In this document: one piece after another, positions 43,321-55,160 of the stretch
Layout: the number at the start of each line of letters is the position of its first letter
Position numbering within the stretch: the first letter of the stretch is position 1
Assembly: GCF_027244095.1 (NCBI RefSeq)
Contig: NC_069659.1
Coordinates: forward strand, 30,660,501-30,724,500
Reading direction: 5' to 3'
DNA length: 64,000 nt
Origin: Hemicordylus capensis
Taxonomy: Eukaryota > Chordata > Lepidosauria > Squamata > Cordylidae
Notes under the pieces: model-generated
Databases searched by the model: none
Told to the model about the DNA's origin: nothing
The model's input: only the letters and a program-made list of their open reading frames with translations
Made by a program: the position numbers and the translations under genes

Positions 43321-46300
43321 CTGCCAAAGAAGACAATGTTTATAATATTCTGAGAAATATATGAATTATATTAAACAATATACGTACTGTACAGATAACA
43401 TCCCACATGTCTCAAATGGTCTTGTCAATAAAAGTGCATGGATATTGCAGTTTTGAAATCTTGCATAAGGAACAGTAGAACATGTAGACCCATACATCAG
43501 TCAAAATGGGTACAGAACTGGTTTTGCCATTTTGGTTTGAATTTGAACCATATTTGAATCAATCTGGCCCGTTCTAGTTCTACGTACAGCCAAACAGGGT
43601 CCGATCCAGTTTGAACACCGAACAAGGCTGAATCATTTCGCGGGCCAGTTTGGCTACATACTTGTAAGGGGCAACACCTAGCCTAAGGAGGGTGGTAGAT
43701 GGAAGAAAAGGTAGCTGCAGACCCGTGAGCTATTGACAGCCACTGTCTGTCCATTATGCAACTCTGACTTTGTAAGGCTTGCATTTTGCACAAGTGCACT
43801 CTTACACAAGTGCACACACTTTCTGTTAAAAGGCAGGCAGATTGGACGGTGTCCAACCTAAGAGGTGGGTGGGGTGGGGGGCTGTAGGCAAACAGGGTAA
43901 AATGGAGAGAGAACTCTCCCATTTTTAATCCTCCGTTTCTGAAAACTGAAGTTCTTACATGAGCCTCTGGAGGGGGATTAAGGAAGGCAGTTCCCCTCTA
44001 CATTGAGCCAATCCCATTGAAATCAATGGGGCTTACTTCCAGGTGTGGGTATAAGATTGCAGATTTTCCCCCACCCCCAGGAAAGGTCTTGCGGCCACCC
44101 ATGCACAAACTCTGCAAGTGATGGATATACCTTGAACGGTTATGCCCATTAGCCAATAATCGCTCTATCATCCCTTTACCCATTCATTTCATAGCACAGG
44201 GTAAGATGGTTCTCAGAAGCAGAGATTCCTGGGTAAGAGAAGTTTAATACAGGAATCTCTGGTCATCTAGGACAGGGGATCCTTAAATGTGAAACTCCAG
44301 ATATTGCTGGACCACAACTCTCATCATTCCCAGCCACTATAAATTGTACCTGGGGATGATGGGAATTGTAGTCCAGCACCATCTGGAGTACCACAGATTG
44401 GGAGCCCCTGGTCTGGGACATCGGGAGTCTTCCACGTTGTTAGTGCAGGCCACTACTGCTCTTATGAGATCTCTCAGGAGCATGATAGGTCAGTTCCTAA
44501 CACATTCATACATACCCACAACATATCTATTGGTCTTAGTGGTGCTTCAAAAAACCTAGTTGCTCACCTAAGGAGTTAGCAATAAACTCAGAGCTATAGA
44601 TGTCAGGTTCCTCTTCCAGGTTCTTAATCTCATGCCAAAGATGGGTTACGATCACACCACTCCCTCCCTCCTGGAATATGCCCTCATCTCAATAAAAGCC
44701 TGGCTCCCTTGAGTTCTCTACATTACACTTGGAGTTTCTCAGTCTCTCTTGGTCCTTTCCCCCCTCAGAATTGGGATCCTGTAAGCTATTGACAATGTTG
44801 CCACATTAGGAACAGGAAGGAAAGGATCAGAAACGTTGCTGCCATCCAGGATCTTAGACAGATCAGGGACGCTCCAGGAGTGCAGATTATGAGAACAGCG
44901 CACAAATACCTCCAAGCCTTACAGATCAGTGGATCCAAATTCCTATAGACAATAGCGGAACATTCTATAGGTATTTTGGAAGCCATCCGTCCACAACCCC
45001 AGATGGCCTAGAAGCCCACAATAAAAACAACCCCTATAAAAAAGCCTTTCAACTCCTGTCCAGTGGAATGGTGACAGGGCAACGACATTCTGCCCAGGGA
45101 ATTATTGAATTTTGGACAAGTGCACACACTTCCGTTAAAAGGCAGGCAGAACATTGCACAGTATGTCAGCCAGAGAGAGCTCAGAACGATTCAGACAGAT
45201 TCTGTCTAGGTCAATCCAACAACACTGAAAACAATAGGGTTGCGTGTTTTATATTTTTTCTGTTTTGATTTGTACCAAGTCCAAATCAACCCCATTTTGT
45301 ATTTTGTCCAAAATTAAGCCTTCCGAATCACCCCAGTTTTGTTTTGTATCCAAATCCGAATTAATTCAGATTTTAAAATGGGTCACATGGTCAAAAGAGT
45401 GGATTGGGGTTATAGTGCCCAATGAGTGGAAGCTACCACAAAATTTTCAAGGAATTGGTCAAACTGCTGATTTTTGGTGAATTTTTGAAGTTTGCATATC
45501 TTTCAGATTTTCCCCATAGGGTATGATGGATGTTTCAGGAAAAGTATAGCTTCACCCGTCAGGGGAGGGGTGGCCCAGAGTGGAGTGCGGTTGGTGGTAG
45601 TGCCCAGTTGGTACAACGAAGCTACCACAATTTTTTCAGAGGAATTTGGCAAAGGGCTGATTTGTAAAGAATTAATGAAGTTATGCGGCTTTCAGATTTT
45701 CCTCGTCGGGTATGATGGAGGTTTCTGTCCCATAACTCCACTTGAGGGGCACTGGGGTGGCCCAGAGCAAGTGGCGATGTAGTGCACATAGGGTGCCAAC
45801 CACCCACATGGGTTGCCAACCCATGAAGTACAGGGTTTTGTTCTAGAGGTGTTCTGAGAGTAGATTCTCTAGTAGCATATGAGAGTGGATTCATGGTTTT
45901 TCATTAAAAATCTCATTTGCTACCAGAGAATCTAAACTCAATCTAAAGCCCAGTACCCCAATGGGTTAGCAATTCAGGGGGGTGGTTGGCACCCTCTGTG
46001 CACTACACCACCACTTGCTTCAGGCCATCCCAGTGCCCCCCAGGTGGAGTTATGGGGCTGCTGAAACCTCCATTATTCCCTATGGGGAAGAACCTTAAAG
46101 ACACGTAAACCTCAAAAATTCCTAAGAAATCAGCCCTTTGCCCTATTTGGAATCTGGGTGCACCACCCTTGGGGCACTGCCACCCAAGCCACTGTTTTGC
46201 CCCTGAAGCCCCACGTAAACAAGTTGAAAGAGTGAAGAGAATGATGAACAACAATGACACTTAAATTTTTGGCACAGTGATTTGAGAATTTTGCAGCAGG

Positions 46301-49300
46301 TGGGGGCCTGTCCCTGTGGCACTAGCACAGCAGCACAACCCATTTGTGGATTCAAGCAATCCCTCCCCATGGAACAGCGACCACAGGTCATTTGAGATAG
46401 CAAGATAGACCAATGAACTGCCTTGGTACTATGGAGCAGCTTCAAATGTTCATTTAACTGAAGTGGTGTGAGCCGTAACTCAAACAAACCAGCCTACTGT
46501 TCAGAATTGTTGAGATTTATCATCACTGCACTTAAGAAAGTGCAAAACCATGGATCATGGTTACAAGAAAGAGAAAAGCAACTAAGATTCCTGGGGATGT
46601 CAATAGATTGACAGGGGTATTCCCCACCCCCCTCCTTTTGTCTCCTGTAGTCCCATGTGGATGACCTGTCCCTGCAATGGCAAAAGTTTTGAACCACTGG
46701 CTCAGACATCATGTCCCACCAAATTACATTGTGGCCTAAATTACGTTAGACTGCTCAGCTTGGGCAACAAAACTTATACACCACTATAACTCATAAAAAT
46801 CAGAAGAAAAACAAAATAGCTCTTCAAAAGACCCCTGAACAAGTCAAGAGATTCTTTCTAAACCTTTGGAAAGAAAAACCTGTGTAATTTTAAAACTTTC
46901 CTAACCAGCTTCTCGAAAAGCTTCTCCACACAATTTATACCATGGCTTTTAGCAAAAGCTTTGGAATTGCATTGAGCTCCCAAAGATATTTGGATATGTC
47001 TGTCTCAAAATGCTGTCTTCCAAATCCCTTTGCAAGGTCAGTTTGCATTTCAATCACACTGAATACAACACATACTTAACTAAACCATTCATGCTCAACA
47101 GCTTTTTGCATATCTGATCTTCTGCTAATCACTCAGTGCTTTAGCTGGAGTGGAGAGAGTCAGAGAAGTCAATTTCAATTGCAATGCTTTTCGGAAGAAG
47201 AAACCATTCTGTCCAAAACACAGTCATTTCGATTTGGAAACAAAAATCTCTTCTTTTTTTAATTCTTGATATTGTTTTGGTTACAAAACCTCTGAAATTG
47301 CCATTTTCAGGCACAAAACGTTTTGTACCCGAATCAAAATGCACAAACCTAGAAAACAACCCAGCCCCTTCCACGGTTCAAGCAGGACAGCCAAAAGGGA
47401 AAAGGAAACAAAAAGTCACTCACGGGCCAGTTTTTGACTCAACGACTTTGCCATTAGTGCAGTAGAGGCGAATACCATTCAGAGCTGTATCATCATACCA
47501 TACACCCAGATGTTCCTGTACCTGGTGGTGAAGAGAAGGAGTGATGATAACATTGATGATGCACTCTACGGCTGCCCACATTTTGTAAAATTACAGCACA
47601 ATGTTTTCAGTGGGAATTAGCCATTCACATTGGCTCCCTCCCTGCTAGAATTGGACAGCATCATACTGGTCCAGTCAGATCAATCATGACTAGCTTCAGC
47701 GCTAGTCATTGGCTACTAATTGTGCAAAACAATTGCTAGCCAAGCTTGGGGATTTGCATTCACATCCACGTCAGACAACAGCAACAGGTACATCCAGCCA
47801 GCCAGTCCCGTAGGACCCAGATGGGCAAGCCATAGGAAAAATTCAGTCTTGTTCTTCATCTTGTTCATAAGATGAATCTTGTTTATAAGAGCCCCTGGTG
47901 GCACAGTGGTAAAACTGCCACCCTGTAACCAGGAGGTTACAAGTTCGATCCTGACCAGGGACTCAAGGCTGACTCAGCCTTCCATCCTTCCGAGGTTGGT
48001 AAAATGAGTACCCAGAATGTTGGGGGGCAATATGCTAAATCATTGTAAACCGCTTAGAGAGCTCCGGATATAGAGCAGTATATAAATGTTATTGCTATTG
48101 CTATTGCTATCTTCCTGCAATGAAGCTCCCAACCTGATTCAAGTTATTCCTACACTAACAGGTTCATCTGAAATTAATTAATTAATTAATTAATTAATTC
48201 TTTCTTTCTTTCTTTCTTTGATTTCTATACCGCCCTTCCCAAAATGGCTCAGGGCAGTTTACACTGAGAAATAACAAATAAATAAGATGGATCCCTGTCA
48301 CCAAAGGGCTCACAATCCAAAAAGAAACATAACATAGACACTAGCAACAGTCACTGGAGGTACTTTGCCTGGGGTGGATAGGGCCAGTTACTCTCCCCCA
48401 ACTAAATAAATCACTGCTTTAAAAGGTGCCTCTTTGCCAAGGTAGCAGGGTTAGGGTCCTTTTCTTGTTCTTTGCTCATGGAGGCAGTGTTTGGGCTCCC
48501 TGATGTAACGTGCTGCTGACTTAGATGGATGTTCTAAAATATTTCTAACTTCACCCAATGTTTAGCCTGTATTTGTGTGTAAAGAAGCCAAATCCTCCAC
48601 AGACACAATGAATCTTCAGTGACTCTCCCTAAAAAGGAAACCAGAATCCAAGGAGCACAGCAAACCCCTAAGACTTCTCAATGCTCCAGGAAGTGAGGCA
48701 ACTATGGTAATGCAACACTATCACCTTTCTCCATACTTGTGCTGACATCTGCTTTCCTGTCCTCATCAGAACTGATCCCACCACCATCATCATTTTCTTG
48801 CCTTCTCCCATTCCTTTAGATGATTCCTTTATGTACTACGGTTTCTTCACCTTTGCCTTTTGGGGTTCTAAAGCAGTTGTCTGGGAAACATTCAAAAGAA
48901 AAGATGGAAGCAGTGGCAAAACCTTCGTTGGACAATGGGGCAGGAGGACAAAGGTCCCTGGGCTGCTGGGGTGGGGGTGACTTCCATGGTGCCCCCTCCC
49001 CTGGGACACCGCCATGTCCGCCTTCTGCAACCAGCTGGTAAACAAAACACTCACCGGCTGGGAGCAAGAGGAACAGCCCTTTCCCCACTCCTTTCCAGCT
49101 GGCAAGTAAATGGCCATCCAGCCCCCCTCCCAGGTACTGGCCACTCCCCGTGCATCAACATCCCTTGCATTGACTCATTTCTTCCTTCCTTTCTCTTCCT
49201 CACTCAGACGAAAGGAGAGAAAGAAAGGCAGCACCCAGCTGTCATTGATACACCGGCTGGGAAGGAGTGGGGAGGAGCTGCAGGATCACTTCCGGATACT

Positions 49301-49674
49301 GGCCACGCCCCCTGGATCTGATGACACATGCAAGGGATGTGGCCAGTGTGCATGCACAGTGGTGGGGGAGGGGAGAGCTGTAGCCTGCCCCCCAACTGCC
49401 ATTGGCTCCCTCCACCCCTGGATGGGGGAATTTGCTGATTGAGGCAGCTTCCCGGCATCAAGGTGTCTTAACGGAGAGGGGTCCAAAATAGGGAAACTCT
49501 TACCTTGAGTGCGAATCCACGAGCATAACCTTCAGGGCACAATTCGATTGCACCCCAAACTCCGTATGGCCCTCCATTTTTCACTGTTAGAATGGTCTTA
49601 TAATTCCGGGCTACTTTAGCCCCCAGGCAGCAGGGGAGCATCAAGGAGAACAAAATGTTGACAGGGAGAGCCAT
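43023..49674 (-). CDS. VMO1: VMO1-like copy C, complete three-exon gene
   Basis: The exons are 49504-49674, 47424-47521 and 43023-43320. Joined, they give 567 nt, a 188-aa secreted protein plus stop, close to the size of bird and mammal VMO1. A signal peptide (about 20 residues) is followed by three repeats of the VMO1 beta-prism fold: [18 protein letters not shown] and [31 protein letters not shown] and [32 protein letters not shown] and [13 protein letters not shown]. The mature protein has eight cysteines, as in the family (four disulfides). All splice sites are GT/AG with phases 0 and 2. Intron 2 (4.1 kb) carries a 2.1-kb foldback hAT element and intron 1 a Sauria SINE. The likely role is an egg-coat or mucosal secreted structural protein; expression cannot be seen here. 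Confidence 0.93.
44273..44410. mobile_element. Palindromic hAT-type MITE (VMO1-C intron 2)
   Basis: It is the ortholog of 19027-19164. It is flanked by ATCTAGGA and GTCTGGGA. The left arm is more worn than in copy B. Confidence 0.78.
45235..47351. mobile_element. Foldback hAT-type element, 2.1 kb, in VMO1-C intron 2
   Basis: It begins TAGGGTTGCGTGTTTTA and ends TGCACAAACCTA. It is flanked by a perfect 8-bp duplication GAAAACAA (45227-45234 and 47352-47359). Copy B has the empty site. Inverted arms surround a centre near 45900, with TTCTCTAGTAGCATATGAG against CTACCAGAGAATC. The outer parts are rich in AAAAC and GTTTTG words. The stretch 46200-47100 interrupts the symmetry and has no recognised content. 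No transposase frame is present. Confidence 0.9.
47424..47521 (-). CDS. VMO1: VMO1-C exon 2
   Basis: This 98-nt exon lies between CACCACCAG and GTGAGTGA. It encodes [20 protein letters not shown], then [13 protein letters not shown], with the last codon split. Confidence 0.93.
47890..48110 (+). mobile_element. Sauria SINE
   Basis: The head is tRNA-like: CCCTGGTGGCACAGTGGTAA (A box) and GGTTACAAGTTCGATCCTGA (B box). The body has 'gactcagccttccatccttc' and 'cgaggttggtaaaatgagta'. The tail ATTGCTATTGCTATTGCTAT with TGTAAACCGCTTAGAGAG is the Bov-B-like 3' end. This family is known only from squamates, so it fixes the host group. Confidence 0.92.
48190..48455 (-). repeat. L2-tailed short interspersed repeat (VMO1-C intron 1)
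   Basis: It is the ortholog of 1-255 and 20478-20745. The tail here is an expanded TTAA and TTTC simple repeat (48176-48222). Confidence 0.7.
48816..49088 (-). other. Unidentified open frame in VMO1 intron 1, unit 3 copy
   Basis: This copy keeps [20 protein letters not shown] but ends at a stop after KGII. The downstream charged part remains recognisable out of this frame's reach and with more replacements. This favours a non-coding or decayed status for all three copies. Confidence 0.25.
49504..49674 (-). CDS. VMO1: VMO1-C coding exon 1
   Basis: It encodes the signal peptide [20 protein letters not shown] and the first repeat to GYARGFALK. The donor is GTAAGAGT. An acceptor TTGTTTGCAG ends just before base 49699, implying a 25-nt 5' UTR piece in this exon and an unseen upstream exon. 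Confidence 0.93.
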
Positions 49675-49699
49675 GGAAGATGCTCTGCTTTAGGTCTAC

Positions 49700-50961
49700 C
49701 TGCAAACAACCTAGCAGAAGAATAACAGCTCTGAGAAGGGACAGTTTGGAAGTTTGGTGTTTGTCCTCCAGCCATACTTACTTACATCAGTTCTGCTTTT
49801 TCCGAAACATGCTTACATTGGGTTAATTCTATACATTGTCTATCTGGCTTTTTGGACCATAGTTTGAGTCCCACAAGCAGCTAAAAGTTGCTGGCAATTT
49901 GGGTTGGATCCTTTTCGGTGTCCACAGCAAGGCACAACCAGAAAATATTCTGAATACACTGGGAGGGACGGGGCTATGGTGAGTGAATTTCTCGTTGCCG
50001 CACGTAAAGATTACACTTGGCAAAAATGGGGGAAATCCTGTAATTGAAAGTGGGGTGTTATCTGGAGCAGGAATTCCTCAAGGAGGGCACCAGTACTCCT
50101 AGGGGTACTAGAAGACCTTCAAGTGAGAGCCCTCCTGCCTCCCTACACTACAGCTATGCAATTTGTTTCTGTATGAGGATTGCTGGCTTGAAGCCAATAT
50201 GTCCTCATTGATGTCCCCGGTGCAGAAGGGGGGAAAGGGGGAGTAAAGATCCCCCTCTCCTGCTTCTCATTGGCTGGCTGGAAGGGGGTATATGCATATG
50301 ATAAAAAAATTAATGTATTTAAACACACACACACACACACACACCAGATTCAGATGTAAAACAAAATCGGGGCAGAGGTTGGAATTCCTGTACATCTGAA
50401 TTCTGGAAACCATGGTTTTGTGGCAAAAGTGACTTTTGTTTTGTCTCGCTAAACTCCAATCTGAACCTTAGGTTTGCACAAAGGTTCACCTCCGAGACTT
50501 CTGGTTTGGCCGCCAAAAAGTTAGTTCCGATCCCTGATGCTTCCATTTCCATAACTAACTTTTTATGCTGATTTTCACACCAAACCATGGAGGTAGTGGT
50601 GAAAATGTGCCTGGGATCGAGCCTGCTCCATATCCACGGTGCATTTCCCTGGAGGCTTATCCAGTCACCAGCCCCATCTCTCCTCTCACCTATCCATCTA
50701 TGGAGTTACTTGGCAACAAGCACACCGCCGCGTCCCATCCCAGACTTGTCAGCCTATCAAGAGGCAGTCACACAGGGGGATTCCTTCTTCCCATTCTGTC
50801 CCTTGCTCCCCTCACCTAGCAAGCAGGAGAGAAAGGGGACGGGATGACAGGATGAGCCCTAAGTGCTTTGCTCCCAAAGAAGGAAGAAGCAACAATGATG
50901 TATGTTTACAAGCACAAATACTCCAGGTGGTAACATAAGAGAATGTCTTCTTCACCGTGGG
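49700..50961. other. VMO1-C upstream region
   Basis: It is shared with unit 2. It contains an (AC)n run at 50325-50344. No promoter is recognised. Confidence 0.5.
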
Positions 50962-52235
50962 TAGGGATGTGCAAACCAGTTAGAATTCAAACTGGTTCAA
51001 ATTCGAACTGGTTCGGTTTGATGGTTCAAATTCGAACCAAACCAGCCATTAGGTTCGAGCTGCCAGTTCAAATATGAACCGAACTGGGGGGTGGTTCCAA
51101 TTCAAATTGATTTGAACTGTTTTGAACCTCCCAAAGTGGGTGTAGTGGTAGTTGGCATCCATGGGTACCTACCATGCAACCCCCAAAGCAATCAGAAAAT
51201 CGTATTATTTTTTACGAATTCTTGGATTTTATTTATATATTTTTTCATAGGGTATAGTGTGACTCGAACCAGTCCAACTATCACCCAAACCGCAAAGCAA
51301 TTGGACACTCCTACTATCTTTTATGAATTTATGAATTATTTTCAATTATTTTTCTCATAAGGTATAATGGGACTTGAACCAGCCCTTTATCCCCTATTGT
51401 GGAGCACATAGAGGCACAAAAGTGGGGTGGGTGGTAGGCACCCAGAGGTTCCTACCACCAACCAACTCCAATCCTCCAATTATTGGTGAATTTTTAAAGT
51501 ATTTTTGAATTCCTCTGAGGAAATAATGAAGATTCCAGAAAATGCATAGCTTCACGTCGGGGGCGAAGGGGTGGCCTAGAGCAGTATGTGGTAGTGCCCA
51601 AGGGTGGACAAGAAAGTTACCAGAATTATTTCAAAGGAATTGGTCAAAGGGCCAGCCCAGCGCCCCCCAAGTGCAGTTTTGGGGCTGCTGAAACCTCCAT
51701 TATTCCCTGTGGAGAAAAAACTTGAAGATGCATAAACTTCAAAAATCAGCCATTTGTGCCCCTAGGTGCTCCACAATAGGAGATAATGGGCTGATTCGAG
51801 TCCCATTATACCCTATGAGAAAAATAATTAAAAATATTTCAAAAAATCATTAAAAAATCATAGGAGTGTCCGATTGCTTCAGGATTTGGGTGGTAGTTGG
51901 CATTCATGGGTGCTCCACAATAGGGAATAATGGGCTGGTTAGAGTCCCATTATACACTATGAAAAAATGAAAATTTTCAAAAACTCACTAAAATATTATA
52001 CGAGTGTCTGATCGCTTCAGGGGTTGGGTGGTAAGTACCCATGGGTGCCAACTACCACCCCACCCACTTTGAGAGGTTGAATCTGGTTAAAACCAGTTCA
52101 AAATGGTTCAAAACTGTTCGAATTCAAACCAAACAAAGGGGTTCGAGGAAAACGAAAACTGAACCTCCCCCTCCTGGTTCGAAGCCAGTTCGAATTCAAG
52201 TCAAACCGGGCAAACCGATTTTGTGCACATCCCTA
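50962..52235. mobile_element. Foldback hAT-type element, 1.3 kb (unit 3)
   Basis: It begins TAGGGATGTGCAAACC and ends TTTTGTGCACATCCCTA. It is flanked by ACCGTGGG and ACCATGAG, a worn 8-bp duplication; unit 2 has the single empty-site word ACCATAAG. The outer parts are rich in GGTTCGAATT words in both directions and the arms meet near 51600. No transposase frame is seen. Unit 1 shares this insertion (1721-2501). Confidence 0.9.
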
Positions 52236-52243
52236 ACCATGAG

Positions 52244-52650
52244 CCCCGGTGCCTTTAAGATCATCTGGAGAGGTTCATTTGTGGTTGCCACCAACTCATT
52301 TGGTAGCTGCACAGGAATGGGCCCTCTCCGTAGTTGCCTCTAGGCTTTGGAATGCGTTCCCTGTTGAAATAAGAGCCTCCCCATCTCTGGCAACTTTTAA
52401 AAATGAACTGAAGACACATCTATTCACCCAGGCTTTTAAATTAGATTCATAGTTTTTAATTGTTAATGTTGGTTAGAAATGATTTTAATGTTAATGATTT
52501 TTATGTTTAGATTATTTTAATTGTTCAATCAATTTAGTTTTGATTTTAACTGTAAATTGATTTTAATTGTGTTTGTTTTGATGTAGAACACCCTGAGTCA
52601 TTTTTGGAAGGGCAGTATATAAATCAAATATATAAATCAAAAATATAAGC
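52244..52650 (+). mobile_element. L2-type LINE 3' end (unit 3)
   Basis: It is the ortholog of 2510-2912, with ALNAFPVEIRASPSLATFK-like coding remains in the plus strand. Confidence 0.8.
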
Positions 52651-53198
52651 AGGGCACCCCTTCACAGCACTGGGAGGAGAACATTTGGCCGGGGGCGGGT
52701 CTAGGGTTGGGTATAAAAAGCTGCCCCAAGCAGGGATTCTTGAGCAGCCAAGTTCTATTTCTTCCCCACAGAAATGTTGGGAAAGGGGGGCTCAGCCATC
52801 TCCCTTTGGGGGGTTTCTGGTCCCTAGGCTTACTCATGAGCAGGGCTGGTCATCAGGGTCTGCAGTACTCCAATCAAAGGAGATTTTCTCCATGTATGTG
52901 ATAGCAATGGATGCTGACCCAGAGCGGACCATGCTTGCTCAAGAGAGTGCCAGGCCATGGGGACACTCCCGCACAACTCATGAGAAGAAACATCAGAGCA
53001 GAGGAGAGAGAACTGACAAGCAAAATCTCTAATAATTTGAGGAAATGAAAGATCCCCTTTCCCTCATAAACATTTCCCCTCATAGGAAGTCCTCATGCTC
53101 CATTCCCTTTCCTGAGTAACAGAGAAACAGGGATTGCCTCCCACAGACCACCCCCTGCCAAAATCATGTTCTTGCAAGACGGTTTGGGTGCAGGGCAT
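52651..53198. other. Unique duplicon sequence, shortened
   Basis: It corresponds to 2913-4107, but about 650 bp in the middle is missing. No gene is seen. Confidence 0.5.
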
Positions 53199-54208
53199 TA
53201 GGGATGTGAAAACAGGTTCAACGTTGGAGTGTTCCCCTGACGCCTCCAACAATTCCCCCGAAGGGGGTAAATACAGGAGAAACTCGGAAAATTTGAATAT
53301 CGTGCAAAAGTCCATTAATTTCAGTAATGCAAATTAAAAGGTGAAACTGATATATGAGACAGACGCATTACATGCAAAGCGAGATAAGTCAAGCCTTAAT
53401 TTGTTATAATTGTGATGATCATGGAGTATAGCTCATGAAAACCTCAAATCCACAATCTCAGAAAATTAGAAAATTACATGGAACCAAGAAGACAAGGATT
53501 GAAGAAAAGAACAATATCGGACCTCTGAAAAGTATACAGTATACTGTGCTTGACTGGCCAGCAAACTCGCCTGACCTGACCCCATAGAGAATCTATGGGG
53601 CATTGCCAAGAGAAGGATGAGAGGCATGAGACCAAACAATGCAGAACTGCTGAAGGCCGCTAATGAAGCATCCTGGTCTTCCATAATACCTCATCAGTGC
53701 CACAGGCTGATAGCATCCATGCCACACCGCATTGAGGCAGTAATTGCTGCAAAAGGGGCCCAAACCAAGTACTGAATACATGTGCATGCTTATACTTTTC
53801 AGAGGTGCGATATTGTTCTATTCTTCAATCCTTGTCTTCTTGGTTCCATGTAATATTCTAATTTTCTGAGATTGTGGATTTGAGGTTTTCATGAGCTGTA
53901 TGCCATGATCATCACAATTATAACAAATTAAGGCTTGACTTATCTCGCTTTGCATGTAATGCGTCTGTCTCATATATCAGTTTCACCTTTTAATTTGCAT
54001 TACTGAAATTAATGGACTTTTGCACGATATTCTAATTTTCCGAGTTTCACCTGTAGTCAAAAGAATTTTTTATTTAAATAACACCCCCCAGTCCAAACCA
54101 AACCAGGGGTGCGGTTCGAGGGGATACCGGACCAAACTGGCCCAGTCGGGTTTGGGTCCAGTCCAGACTCGAACCGTACTGGACCAGCCGGTTCTGTGCA
54201 CACCCCTA
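53199..54208. mobile_element. Small hAT-type element carrying a nested Tc1 copy (unit 3)
   Basis: It begins TAGGGATGTGAAAACAG and ends GTGCACACCCCTA, with flanks CAGGGCAT and CAGGGCCT. Without the Tc1 copy at 53274-54053 it is about 230 bp, like its orthologs. Confidence 0.82.
53274..54053 (+). mobile_element. Tc1/mariner element, both ends present
   Basis: The left end CAGGAGAAACTCGGAAAAT and right end CCGAGTTTCACCTG are inverted. The inverted repeats extend for about 200 bp. TA flanks both sides (53272-53273 and 54054-54055). Inside is only the C-terminal remnant of a transposase (plus strand LDWPANSPDLTP; the region to AAKGAQTKY is still readable), so it is an internally deleted, non-autonomous copy. 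Units 1 and 2 lack it. Confidence 0.93.
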
Positions 54209-54979
54209 CAGGGCCTGCATGGGGGGAGCAGCAGTACCATCACTGTCAAAATAAGCACTGGCATGGCATATAAAGGGATTTAAATGCCCTTTCCATGACA
54301 AGGGTGGGCAGAGTGCTCCAAAAATGCAGGATCGTGCTCAGCATGCCCCCTTTGAAAACATGGCCAATCATGGCCATTCTGCTGACATGCTGATGCTTTG
54401 CCCACAGTCTGGCAATGGAGCTTGCTTGGATAGGTCTGGGGGGATGAGCAGAAGGGAGGGGCTCCCTTCTCCTGAATCTGGAGCTTGGTGGGTCACCGTT
54501 TGATTAATATTTGCAACACAATTCACAGTATACAATCAAAACCACGGGTTCTTGGTTACATGTTACATCTTAATCTGACCTATATCTCTATGACGTACCT
54601 GAACTGAAGGTCTGCGACAGAAGGGGTACACTGATTTAAAAAGGCTCTCTGAACTCCCAGTCGAGAGGGGTCTGTAGGATCAAGCCCTATTTTGGGAGGA
54701 AAGGAAAAGCTGGGTCATTGCCAGGCATGGTCTCTCCCAGCAGGTGAGTCTGGCTGGAACATCTCACCACCACATTTCAAAACAAAATTTGAGGCTGGAT
54801 AGGCAAACTGAGGCCAATCTCACAAAGCCAGGAGAAACTTTCAGGAAGTGTGGCCCTTCCTCCACTTGGGCCTCTCCCCTAACACTTTTAGAAAGAACAG
54901 TTTGGTTGGGTTTTTTTGTTTTCTTTGCCTCATTTTTGTTTGGCAAGAACTGGTTAGCCCAGTTGGGGCTCAGTAAGGA
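54209..54979. other. Unique duplicon sequence, no gene seen
   Basis: It is the ortholog of 4327-5117 and 24929-25639. Confidence 0.5.
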
Positions 54980-55160
54980 CAAAGGCTGTAGCTCAGTAGC
55001 AGAGCATCTGCTTTGTATGCAGACAAATCCGAGTTCAGTCAAGGGCATCTCAATTGCGAGCTCGGTACTATGAAGCCCTGGAGAACTGTTGCCCGTCAAG
55101 GTAGACAACACTGAGCTACATGGACCGGTGATCCGGCTCAGTATATAAAGCACCCCATTT
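54980..55160 (+). mobile_element. tRNA-head SINE (unit 3)
   Basis: It has GGCTGTAGCTCAGTAGCAGA and the shared tail. It is the ortholog of 5118 and 25640. Confidence 0.8.

Larger units (their letters stand above)
43321..47423. other. VMO1-C intron 2
   Basis: It is 4.1 kb against 1.9 kb in copy B. The difference is mainly the hAT element at 45235-47351, plus about 100 bp near 44600-44690. It also holds the hAT MITE at 44273-44410. No exon is seen. Confidence 0.8.
20478..48189. repeat. Tandem duplication unit 2 (VMO1-B exon 1 side)
   Basis: This is the second copy of the segment. It is about 7 kb longer than unit 1, mainly because of insertions between 29.1 and 42.7 kb (Penelope-like element, retroviral fossils, hAT elements, GC-rich elements) and the 2.1-kb hAT element in intron 2 of VMO1-C. 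It lacks about 900 bp present in units 1 and 3 immediately after the CR1 fragment (at 27914). Confidence 0.8.
47522..49503. other. VMO1-C intron 1
   Basis: This 2-kb intron contains a Sauria SINE (47890-48110), simple repeats at 48176-48222, the L2-tailed repeat (48190-48455) and the third copy of the unidentified frame (48816-49088). Confidence 0.8.
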
